The notes below the pieces were generated by a model. The model worked only from the letters and a program-made list of their open reading frames with translations, was not told where the DNA came from and did not search any database. The translations under genes and the position numbers were made by a program. Shown here piece after piece: positions 46,416-58,300 of a stretch of DNA of 64,000 nucleotides. The DNA is taken from assembly GCA_964036195.1 (NCBI GenBank), contig OZ038450.1, positions 11,038,701 through 11,102,700 on the forward strand, read 5' to 3'. The stretch's first letter is position 1, and each line of letters begins with the position of its first letter. This DNA comes from Sphaerolaimus hirsutus. Its lineage: Eukaryota; Nematoda; Chromadorea; Monhysterida; Sphaerolaimidae.

Positions 46416-46833
46416 TGTGCTTTGAGCGATATAGAACACGTCAAGAAATAACAACTTTATAGTATTCCCAGATAATGGATACACATGCATATTGTATACC
46501 AAAAATCAAAAAGATGATGCAAAAATCAGACATCAAGAATGCACGGTGCGCGATCGGTAGACAAAGGGTTTGACAAAAGGCTGATCGGTTGTCCTGGTTT
46601 TTGTCAGGTGAAGCTGTTTAATTAGATCATAATCGATCGAGGCATCACGTGAATCAAATATTTCCTTTTTGTACCAAAAAATGGTTGAAAAATCGATTTT
46701 TTGGAGAAAATAAAAATGTCTTCACAGAAAAACCTGAATGAACAGCACCTACATAGAAGTGCGCGATAGCAAGAAAACCAGTAAGCATCAAGTGAAACAA
46801 TGCCATCCATATATGTACTCACAACGTGTACAT

Positions 46834-48745
46834 CTAAAGATCCTCCAGTTTTTCGACGCAGTCCAGCCCGCAGACGGGACACAAGCGCACGTGGTGCTGC
46901 ACCTGCGGCAGGGTGGGCGGCCTAGGGCAGTCCCAAACCCTGTAAAGTGTCAAATGTCATGCAGTGTCAATTGTGTATCCAAAGCTTATGTTTGATGATA
47001 AGCTGTAGATACAAAACAGATCTGGATAGAAAGCATAAGATTTGGATACAATTAACACTGCATGACACCTTACTTTACATTTGTCATGACAATTGACAAT
47101 TTACAGGGTCTGGAATTGGCACCTGGCGTGGCGGCCGACCCCTTGACCGCAGTACATGTCGGCCAATTCCTCCAGCAGACGCAGATAACGTTCCCGCTGC
47201 GCCGGCGACAGTTGCACGTTGCTGACTGTGGCGTAGTCCGCGTGGTCGGGCCACACCTGGTGCCAATTCCGTGCCTTGTCCAGTGTCAAGGAAAGTGATC
47301 AGAAAAGCTTGAATGTGTATGAAATGACGAAAAGTGACACGGATGTTGTTTAGTGAGGATATGTAGAATATAACAAAGCTGTGAGTGATGAGCCAAATTG
47401 TCACGCCTCTTTCACAACTAGAAATTGTAACTTAACGTTCCACTTGCAATTTTAGCTGGTCACTAATGTAACTTGTAACTTTATCACTTTAACTTTTCTT
47501 ATCACTTATCCTGTGACTAGGCAAGGTGCGGAATTCGTACCTGCATTCTATCGCTGCTCATTGCTGTCTCCAAGGTGTCCGCAACTAAAAAAAGACAAGG
47601 GAAATAAATAAAGAGTTCCCGGAAAAAGAGAGAAAACACGATGGCATGCTTACACGAGAGGTGCGCCTTGTAGCCAGCGATGCCAAAAGTTGCCGCCTGG
47701 CTAGGTTTTCGCTGCCACGCCACCGTAATTCGGCACCGTTCAATGGTCGTTCTGAGGTACTCTTGCCCCTTCATTCGAGCCACGTCCTCAAACCGGTCGC
47801 GCGACACCACTAAACCTGAAATGGCGTCGGTATAGCTTCAATCGTTTAATAGGCGTGCTTTGATGCGCATGTAGGATACCTGCGTGCAGATGCGCCTGCT
47901 GCAGCAACACGAGGTCGTCGTAGGCTTTCAGCGACCGCTGGTCGACCGTGCGCGCGGACGTGGTCACCAACAGGCTCTCTTCTATCAGCTTCTGCAAGTG
48001 AATGTCCCTGATCACTATACTCGGCGGACCGCAAAGTATGCGCAGAATGCTATCATAATTGAATGAATAAAATCTTGTGACAAATTTTGTAATTAATAAT
48101 TCCACACTAAAAACGAAACTGTACGATTTTTGGCTCAATATTCAGAGTTGTTATGGTATGTTTACGTAAAAAGTGTGATGTCCGCCGAGTATGCGACAAT
48201 ATACAGCGGCGCATTCGTAAACGGATATCAAAATCATGTGACATGCAAACCTGCAACAGAATGTTGTCCTCCGGCGACAGGTGTCGCTTTTTGAGCGTTA
48301 TCGGTGCGTAGCAGGTGACCGGGTGCCCGTTGCGCAGCAGCGGCCCCATCACGGCTAGAAGGCCGCGCAGCACCAAACAACTATGCCTGAGCAATTAGGT
48401 ATAGCTCAGTGACACGGCGTCAGTCCCTGACGACAAAGCGAGCTGGACATTACGGAATGCACGCCACAAAAAAATAGATCCAGGTGGGTCTGCATTTACA
48501 ACCATACTTAAAATACAAAAAAATAATCAAAAAATATACGATATCGTTTTTCCACCCTAATTCAACCATAACCTCGGAATAAAAACCTCCCTCTTCGTTT
48601 ACTGTCGCGACGCGCAAATACCCACCAATAAGCGTCGACTAACAGGTCCGAAGTGAACGAACCTCTCGTCGCTGGCGCTGCAGGCGATGTTGCACGCGTC
48701 CAGGTACACCGGCCGGGGAAGCGGGCCCACCCCCTCGCCGGCCAT
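46834..48745 (-). CDS. NYN/PIN-domain ribonuclease (Regnase/N4BP1-like)
   Basis: Exons on the minus strand: 48644-48745 (ATG, MAGEGVGPLPRPVYLDACN), about 48252-48380, 47880-47991, 47654-47815, 47541-47584, 47123-47256, 46834-46921; all joins agree in phase except the first. Matches to the ZC3H12/Regnase NYN fold: VYLDACNIA (usual VVIDGSNVA, with the first catalytic Asp), LRNGHPVTCYAP (usual ERGHTDITVFVP), KAYDDLVLL followed by GLVVSRDRFEDV (usual YDDRFIV and GIVVSNDNYRDL), so the acidic active-site residues are present. The C-terminus has CPVCGLDC, a possible zinc site, and ends VEKLEDL. Family members cleave mRNA stem-loops or viral RNA in the cytoplasm. No CCCH finger is seen. Its last two introns are introner-like elements. 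The 5' end may be incomplete. Confidence 0.72.
46922..47122 (-). mobile_element. Introner-like hairpin element, last intron of the NYN gene
   Basis: On the minus strand the intron starts GTGCCAATTCCAGACCCTG and ends CAGGGTTTGGGACTGCCCTAG, so the arms pair almost base for base. The flanks are CCAG and CTAG (a CAG/TAG duplication with one change). It is a normal GT-AG intron in phase 2, joining GRHA to RPPTLPQ. The length is 201 bp. Confidence 0.82.
47257..47540 (-). mobile_element. Introner-like element, penultimate intron of the NYN gene
   Basis: On the minus strand it starts GTACGAATTCCGCACCTTG and ends CAAGGCACGGAATTGGCAC plus CAG; CAG also precedes it. The 284-bp intron is GT-AG and phase 0, joining SSDRMQ to VWPDHADY. 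The first bases (GTACGA) differ from the usual GTGCCA but the TTCCGC core and the 3' arm match the family. Confidence 0.8.
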
Positions 48746-51700
48746 GTCGCTCAGTTGCGAGTAAACGCAAATGGACGTTTAGCTGCCTCACTGCAGAATC
48801 GACCACTCGGCTTTCGAAACGGAATATAAACTTTGGCGGGAAATAGCGATACAAATTCACCACGTATCGTTTCGAATAGGTATTTAGGTGACTTTCGGTT
48901 AAACGCGTACTGATATTTGAATATGAATATTTTTCAAGCTGCTCAACTACATATTGAGCTTATTAATTTCTACATGGTAACTGCATTGAAATTAGGGTTG
49001 GGAACTTTGTCCCACATCTCTACCACTTGACGAGTTTGAATTAGGTAATTAATTTTTTTCCAAATAGGCCAAAGGCGGGTATTGTATGAGATGCAAAATG
49101 TATTGTCATTTCACTGAGGCTTTGAAATAACGGAGACTGTAGAAAATGGTGTGAAACGTCACAGTATTGAGTAGCATTCGAAGTGGTGATGCTGCCAGAA
49201 TTTTTTGTTGACTCGTTATGCATATTGCCTTTCATTGAACATACCCGGAACTTCAGCAAACGAAATTGAAAATTGACAAACTAATTCAGTTGAAAAATCA
49301 AGTACCATCCCTAGGCACTGCTTGAAAAACGGTTATGACAGATTTCATTTTTTTCGTGTAACTTTGCAGCACAAAATACGGCTAGACAACCGGGTGCCAT
49401 GAAGCCTTTATTTATTTACACATCACGCAAAAAAAGTAATGGTGAACGACGGAAAACCTCCCTAGCGCCAGTTTCTTAATTCAAATATGACGCCAAAGAA
49501 GCCCGCAGAAAGTGGCTTTAAGAAATGTGGCGGCGCCGCGCCATTGATAATCCTCAAATGGCGCCGGCACAACTCCAGAAAAAAATGGATCAAAGCGACG
49601 ACAAAGGTTTAAATGATACTGATCGTCGATGGTGCCACTTCACCAATCAAAATCACTAGCATTACAAACACAATCAACCAATAATCTTAACTCTGTTGAG
49701 TTCAGCTAATACAATGCCCCACATTAGTTTACGGAAGAAATTTCAAAAACTTATGAATCAGCTTTGAACACATTTCAGTTTACCGGAATTACTAGTAAAT
49801 ACATCCAACTACTGTTGATGGCGATCGCAAATGATTGATTCCTAAAAACTAAAGTGCTTTCAAAATAGATGTATCACTTTCTGAAACTTATGCCGTAAAC
49901 TAGTGAGTGGCCAAAATTCACAATCAAGTTAGGAAACTATTTACTGTCAAAAGTCAACATAATGAGAGATCAGTCAGCAATTCACAAACTTATTCGCTTC
50001 GAAATCCTTATTCTCGAATTTTTTGAATACATTAAGTGGTATTCAGATTCACCAATTTTTTTGCATCGACAAAATTTTCAACCATTTTTGTGTGATGAAA
50101 ATGGAAAAATTTAGGTGTGACGACTCAAACGATCATCATTTGATCGGCCTCGCTTGCTATTGACAAACATAAATTATCATAGATGATGACCTCATCATGG
50201 ACCATCATAGACCAAGGACACAAAATAACACGTTTTCTTATTGTGATTTGTGTTGTAATGGGCCAACACACACTAGTTGACATCGTAAATTCGCGTGAAC
50301 AGAATGTCAATTAAATAATTCAAAAATTTACATCACACTTACAGAAACACCGAAAATTAAGTGTCACGATATAAAATCGACTATGCTTTATCACAGGAAA
50401 GTTGAAATCACAAAATTTACAAAAAATTTGTTGAATTCGATTGACACTTTTTAATGTCTACTAAATTTCGAATTTTGCTGTCAACTAGTGTGTGTGGACC
50501 CAACTGTGCTAATCAAACACTCCCTAAAGAGCCCTAATCCCGTAGCGAGGCCGACAAATCATGATCAATCGAGATGTCACACATCTCGAATTTTTTGTCG
50601 TCACAGAAAAATCGTATGAGCGCCCCTTTATGTGGCTATGTATCTGCAAGTTACCGCAGCATGGGCCCTGCCCTGCCAATGAATAGTTAGTGATTAAATC
50701 GACACAACGCAGATCGAAATTTTGGAAATTGTGAAATTTGAATTAGCAGGAAAAACGTTTAAACGATATTCTCGCACTGATACGCAGTTAACCTAGTTGC
50801 AAATTTGTTCGTCAGTATACACCTCAGCACGTAATATCCTGAAAATTCACAAATTGACCGATTTAAGCACTCACCATTCACAAACCGAAATACTCGGAAA
50901 AGGATGCTCATCGGGACGATAATGGTCTGATCCCGATAACTCAGTAACTCGATCAAATCAGGGGCCTCGTAGGGTAGGTGGGATACCGCCCCCCCAACGC
51001 TCCAGCTATCCATATATTCCAAGCTATTTATTGCCGCCCAGCTATTTATCTATCCATCCTGCCTAGGATTGAAAAAACCCCTGGGAGATTTATATTTAAA
51101 AAATCTCAGAAAATATAAGATTTTCTGAGATTTATATTTTTCCACGACTTTCTAGAGATATTTAATTATATTTTCTTTTTAAGAGATTTTATGAGATTTT
51201 TCAAAATATCAGAAAATCTCTCGAATTCTGATATTTATATTTTTTCCAGGTTTTTGAGAGAGATTTAATTATATTTTTTTCTTGAGAGATTGTCTGAGAT
51301 TATATTTTATGACATTTTCTAAAAATTGACGATTTTTTCAATGCTAATTCCTGCCACATTTATTGTGTTACTATCGCCAGCAACCAACCCCCAAACCGGC
51401 CACCGGCGATTTACAATCAATCTGAACCCCTATCTGTCCAAATCTCCAAGACCCTTGAATCAAATGCAATTCAAAAAGTCAAATTCAAAAATCGCAACCC
51501 GCCGACTGGTCGTTCAACGTTCTGTATTACGACAAAGAAATGGGTATACTCGGCGGACCGCAAAGTATGCGTTCAAAATTACTTTCGTCTTAGTCGATAA
51601 CGCACGAGCAGGGTATTATACTTACGCACACATTTTACAAAAAATAATATTTCAAAAAAAAAAAGCGACGAACGTTTTTCCTTTTTGTAACAATTTTAAT

Positions 51701-52354
51701 TTTTCTTACGATGACGTCATGAAGGAGCGTTTGCTTCAGAAAAATACATAAATAGCGTGCGGTCCACGGAGTACAACAAAGATTGCCAGGATAAAGGTGC
51801 CAATACAAGCTCTTGGGAACAGTGTACAACAGAATAGAGAAAGCAACCGAGGCATCTACTTTTAAATTTGTAGAATGTTTTCTAAATGTTTTTAAGTTAA
51901 AAATAGTCGATTTTGGAAAATATCATTGATTCAAATTATCTGCCAGTTTGACGTGTCCAATGGACTTGCTTGTTGAAAATTGTACCACATATCAATAATA
52001 AAGTGTCAAATTTTCAGTCTCTGCTCTCAAAATAATGGGGACAGTGGTCTTTCCACAAAATGCAAGTGGAGAAAAGGTGCAGAAAACAATATAATCAGCA
52101 AAAAGTCCCAGAAACAAGTGGACTTATTGGCTCCGCGCACACACTTTTCGAAAATTGGGACTTATCGACTGTTAGAAGTGAATGCCTCAACCGGATCATA
52201 AAAACTTACAACCGGCAACACAAAATTAAGAGACAATTAAGATATACAAGAAAAAAATAAAAAAATCGCGTGACCAGGAAAATTGAAACTCCACCAAACG
52301 CACAAAGCGAAAAACACCGACAAAACGTGACACTGAAAAATATACCAAAATGCA
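48746..52354. other. Intergenic interval between the NYN gene and ATRX
   Basis: AT-rich. A CTAGTTGACATCG-type palindrome lies at 50260-50502. A GTCTCC/CTATCC relic is near 50950-51060. AGATTTATATTT repeats lie at 51085-51310. An element near 51544-51775 shares a TATACTCGGCGGACCGCAAA block with the NYN gene. No supported exon. Confidence 0.55.
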
Positions 52355-55300
52355 TCATCTCCGGCCAGAGTAGCCGGTCACGTCGACTCGTTCGGCTGGG
52401 CCCAGACTAAATCCGAGCCCATCGTCAGCTTCAGACTCCGCCTCCGCCCCCGGCTCCGTCTCGTCTGTCGGCGTCGCTGCCCGCTGCGCGTCCTCCGCTG
52501 TCTGCGAGTGGATAAAAAATTGCCTCATCTGGGTGATAATGCGGTCGGTCTGTCAGACGTCAGTCCCGCACCCGGTCAAGTGTAAAGTGTCAAATTTCAT
52601 GTAAAATGCCAATTAAAATAAAATAGAAAGTTTTATTGCTTGATGTTTTGACATTTTGCGTGACATTTGACAATTTTGTGAGATTTTACATGCCACACTT
52701 TACTTTACATTTAACAAGGTGCGGAACTGCCCAGCTGTTAGCTGTTACACAGGATCTGTTCTATCACCGTCTCCCGTTTTTGGACGGCTCCCATGCACGT
52801 TTCAATATTCAACAATTGAGTGTTTCGTCCGGCTGCATCGGTTGTGAAAAATTGCTGTTTTTCTTCAAAAGTTGCCCAATTTTCGGAAACACTTGAAAAA
52901 CCTCTTGTAACCCAAGGTGCCAGCATCAGTTAGGCAACAGCCGAGACACGGGCCAAAGAAGCACGCGCACTCACTAGATCGATCATTGAGCGGGAGTTGG
53001 GCGCCCCGGCCAGGTTGGTGCGCATGCGCGGCATCGGCCTTGCCATGAACATGGGCGCGTGGTTGTTCGCGTTGCTCGCCGACCGCGCCATGATCGCTTG
53101 CTGCTGCTGTTGCTGCGCACGGATCGGCGGAAACATACAGGTAAATCGAAAGTTTCTCAGTATATAGCTACCGTATTTACTAGACATATCTACTTTAATA
53201 AACCCGTACCTAGAAATACAAGGTCTCAGCGAGCTGAGGAAAAATAACCCCCCCTCGAAATACCCCCGTCTGAAATGTACATGATGTAATTATCGCTGCC
53301 AGTTGACATCGCAGATACACCTACAGTGTAGCGATGTACACTGATGTCCAAATGAATCGTTCCCAGTCAAATTTATTACCGGTTTTGTGTATGTGAAAGC
53401 GTTTTCTTTACCGTGAATACGAAAATTTCTGACGATATAATAAAGCTCGAAATACCCCCAAAAATTTTCACTCTGAAAAGTAAACCCCCCTGGGGTATTA
53501 CGACGAAATACGGTAGCCACTCACGGGATTGAACTGCCTCTGCAGTTCGTTGAACAGGTGCTGGGCGCTGGCCGGGTACGCATACAGCCCCACCCCGCCC
53601 GCCGCGGTGAACATGCGCACCGGCTCGCGCCGAAGGTCGATTGCTGGGAAACGCTGCTCCCGCAGTTTGTTCTGCGGATGCATACAGGCCGCCCGTGAGA
53701 TGAAACGCGAAAAACAACGACAAATCCTAAACCAATCAAATGAGAATGAGTTAAGCGCAGTCAGTAAAAAGTCAGTCCCCGAAAGAAGATGCACATAGTG
53801 CCTTTACCACCACCGTAGAAACAAATAAAACAAATGAAAATCCTAATTATACGATTATCGACAGCCGCGTATGGCCCCCGGCCAGTCGTGAAGGGCGACC
53901 GGCCGCCAATGCCGAGCGACGGGTCGTGCTGCAGCACGCCGCGGCCAACGCCCGGTCCTTTGTGACGCTGAGCTCCGCGCTGCTCGGCGGCGGGTAAGTC
54001 ATGTCGAAAAGGTGGAATAGCGGGCACGGTGAAACGCTTCTCGGCCGCAACGGTGTTCTGCGACTTGTGTCGCGCACACTGCGGCGGACCGACTGGGCGC
54101 GCAGAGGCGACCGGGGCCGACTTTTGACCGTGAAACACCGACGATAGCATGAGATAAAAAGTCTCTGTGGCGAAGCTCATATCGGCATTGCTGTACAGCG
54201 TGGGCCCCAGCTCGGCGGCAAAGTCCTTCGCTGCTTTTTGCTGGTTTTCGATGAAACGCCAGCGCCAAATTTCACCCACAAGTGGGTCACGCTGCACGAT
54301 GAAGACAGTCTACAGTTAACGCGAGAACACACTCTACGGAACACACGAAGAAAACGAAAAAAAGTCCACCAGGAAAAGAATGAATGTTAAGTTCTGTTAC
54401 TATGACTTGTTTTCTCTATTTATAATGACCATGTGCTTGTTTTGCCACACGTTTATAAAGTCCACGGACCGCACACTTTGCACTGAAATTCACCATGGGA
54501 TGTGAAAATTTTTTTTTCAATATTTTTGCATCACTCATTCGTTCAAATATGTCAAGATTTTGTGCAAAGTATCCGGTCCGGTCAGTAAAAAAATCATATT
54601 CAGGGTGAAAAATACTTGAAACCTGAACCACCCAGAACAAAAACAACAACAACATCAACACACTAAATGCCGCACGGTACACTGGAATTCTGCGTTCTGC
54701 ATTCGAATACAAATACGAGCAGAAATACAAATGCGGAAACGAGAAATTCACCGGATGCAATGCGTCTGGAGGTGGGGTTAAAAATTAAGCTCTGATGCAA
54801 ATTGCGCGACAAGAGAAAAATTCCTTTTATCTTTCCACGATGCGTCCCTTTATACCAAAAATAACGATTATTAAAAAACACCATTTCAGCACTTGTTCGA
54901 AAAAGTTCGAATGCGGGGGCAAAATTTTAAGTGTACCGTGCGACAGTAAAAGTTTTCGAAAAGGAAGACTCGAAAAAATAAAAATTGATTTTTTGAAACA
55001 AAGCGGCCAGGCAAGTGCTGCAATTCCAGACAATGTGGAAACTACGAGCGGCAACTACGAGCAGTTTTGGCACGACCAAATCAACTATTCCCGGCTATTA
55101 AAGCAAAAGGCAAAGGCACTAAAAAACCGATCTGACACTCAAAAAAACCGACCTCAATGAACATTTTCTGTATGAGATTTAGCACTTGAGCTTGGAGCGC
55201 GGCGGCGCTTGATCCCGCGTGCTGCACGGCCATCTGCGCCGCTTGCACGGCTTCCCGCTGCTCGTGCCGCAGGTGCGGCAACAGCGACTCGAGCATTATA

Positions 55301-58300
55301 GGGACGCCTGCGACAAGGCACGTGTAGAGTGGAGTGGATATCAAGAACGAGAACACCATGAAAAAATCTCGATGTCATATTTTTAAATATCAGTTCAAAA
55401 ATCCCTTACTTATTTAAATACATTTTCTCCAGAGATTTATTTTTCTGAGGAGAAAATAAAAATATCTAATTTTCCATGCATTTTTTCAAAGTCGTTTCAT
55501 TACATTTTCGTCTTATAAAATTTTCAGATCTTAGTTGCTTATATCTTCAATGCTACATTCACAGGGAAACACACTCATGCTACAATCTAAGAAATCCACA
55601 GGGAAACACACTCTCTAAAGATATGAACTGGCTGGTGGACGGCTGAATGTTGGGCATGCCGACGCCGGCGGCGTATCGCGGCTGCGCGCTGTGCACCCCC
55701 TTCTCGAAGTCTTCCCAGGCCTTCTTCTGGTCCTCCTCCGACAGGACCTCGTCCTCCACGTGCGACAGCAGAGTGTCGTGTTCGTGGTGGACTACTAGCC
55801 ATTGCTTGCCCAGGTCGGACAGCATCATCTCGCCCAGCAGACGGTCGCTGCGCAGAATGGACGGATAAGAGATGGTTTGATAAGTAATATTTATTATATT
55901 TACAATTAATATTTATTATATTAAAAATTAATATTTATTGTATTTATATTTAATATTTATTATATTTATAATTAATGTTTAATAATTAATATTTATACGA
56001 TTTAACTTTGCACATGAAACGGTTGCACATACGGTTAGGGTGGCAGAATTTACCGTACCGTACCGTACCGCATTTTTGGGAAATTTACCGTACCGTACCG
56101 TACCGTTTACCGCACTTTTAGAAATTTACCGTACCGTACCGCGTACCGCATTTTCCATAATTTACCGTACCGTACCGCGTACCGCACTCATTTACCGCAG
56201 AAAATGCGGTAAATTTGACTCAGATTGACTTTAAATATGCCAATTTATTGATGACAATTAATGTGGTGTGTTGAAAAATTTTGCGCGCAAGCGTGCAAAT
56301 GTCACAACACTGTTTTCCTGATTTGAAGCCCTCTCATTTTATTGATATAAGTCATGATTTACACTAGTATAATGTGTTTATAAAATCAAGCCATGTGCTT
56401 CAACACGCTCTTAAAGTGTAAATTTCACATAGTTTGAGCAATTTTTCACCACTTTTAGCTATTTTGCTTCCTTTTCTTCCTTCTACACCTTGAATAAACC
56501 TATATATTGAGCCCATAGGAATTTTATGTCATCATACTGTTATTGTGTGCTTAAGTCCATTTATCAAATTGTGGCATTGAATTTGGTGTCAATTTATGAA
56601 GTAAAAGTTGTCTGTAGTCCGGCATTGATACATTTCTGACAATCGGAAATTTACCGTACCGTACCGTACCGCGTACCGCACTTTTCAGATTTACCGTACC
56701 GTACCGTTTACCGCAAAATTGAAGATTTACCGTACCGTACCGTTTACCGCGAAATAGAAAATTTACCGTACCGTACGGTTTACCGCAAGGCCGTACCGTC
56801 TGCCACCCTACACGGTTTACACCGGTTACATGCATATAATAAATCTTTTTCCGACCGTATTATTAAAATTATAATAAATATTTGAAAATGTGAGAAATAG
56901 CTCGAATGAGGGAAAAATATGAAATTTTGAGTTAAAAATAAAACGGCACCAAGGTATCTACATCGTCAATAGTGCATCTGGTATCCAGACGCAGAAAATA
57001 CCTCCTTAGCCGTCTCACCTAGGAACTTTTCCCTTCGGCCTCTCTTCCAGCGCATTCGGCTCCAACAAAATGGGATCGAATCGATACAAGTCCTCCAAAT
57101 CATTGGCGGTAAAGTGCCGTTTGATCGCTTCAGCATCAACAACTCGCAGCGAAGTGCTGGTCTTGGTGACTTGGCGGTCGTAGACGCGCTGCTCCATGGT
57201 GCCCTGGGCGACCAGACGGTACACGTAGACGGGTTTGGTCTGGCCGAAGCGGTACACCCGGAAGAAGGCCTGCCTGTCCTTGATCGGGTTCCACGAGGCG
57301 TCGAAAATTATGACCCGAGGGCGGTCCCAGACCCTGTAAAATGGCCTGTAAAATGTCAAATGTCATGCAAAGTGTCAAAAGTCATGTAAACTGCGCTGCA
57401 AAATGGCAACCTAGTTGCCATTTTGCACGGCATTTTACATGACTTTTGACACTTTGTATAACATTTGACATTTTACAGGCCATTTTACAGGGTCTGGGAC
57501 TGGCACCCGGTTGGCCGCCGTCAACGAAATGCCCTCGCCGCCGGCCATGGTCGATATGAGCATGAGTCGCAGTCGCAACTGTTCCGGGTCGTTGAACGCC
57601 TCGATCATGGCCGACCGGCGCTCGGTGCTGCTCGAGCCGTCCAGCCGCAAATAGTCAATTTTCTGCACCCACGACCAGTCGGTGCTGGCGACGCCGTCGG
57701 GCACGTTCCGGCCTTCCCACCAGTCGCCCGCGTCGCGGTAGCGCCGCAGGAATTGCTCGATTATGTTCAGCACCTCCGTGCGTTGCGAGAACACCAGCAA
57801 CTGCGGTGGGGATTAGGGTTGATGCATGTTCGTTAGAAACGTTTTGTTTTTTTCAAGCTGCAGCGGAAATTTGTAGAATTTACTTAATCTCATATTATTA
57901 AAAATTTTCATTAGGTTTGTGGCATTTCTGACGCCAAGCTTTCATTTCTGCACACCAAGATGTAATGAGCAACGACTTTAGTATAAAAGTCAGTCAATGT
58001 TTCCATATGCGGCTGAGGAATGTAGAATAACAATCATTGTTTGGAATCACAATGTTTGGTGCTGATAAAAACGACCGCAAGAGATACCATGGTATACAAC
58101 GTGCTAGCTTAGATTCACGTATCCATTTTCCATAATTCAGGCACCCACACTTCCAACCCACCTTATCACCGATCTCCTCGCAGCGTCTGATAATCTCGAA
58201 CAACATGGTGAGCTTGCCGCTCAGCTGCATGTCGTATCTGTCGGCGTCGGCGACGTGGCCCGACCACCAGGCGCACGTGCGCAGCTCCGCGGGCGTCGAA

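Larger units (their letters stand above)
42413..46833. other. Gene-free repeat interval
   Basis: Contains an ATT-flanked CTAGTTGACATCG MITE at 42600-42761; a CTTGCA/GCGTGCC-ended MITE about 42806-43655 that holds a TAGGGTTCAAACGATA element at 42977-43601; a degenerate GGGACGTAGCC relic near 44100-44215; a TACCGTATTTCC element at 44535-44951; another CTAGTTGACATCG MITE at 45328-45492; and the TAAAGTCGGC element at 45814-46415. No supported exon. Confidence 0.6.

Noticed and set aside
52738-52926. Minus-strand frame containing [18 protein letters not shown] as an extra ATRX exon.
   Set aside because: The exon 52975-53112 joins the terminal exon 52355-52501 directly in phase 0. Adding this segment needs a donor in the wrong phase and it meets a stop before the introner-family element.
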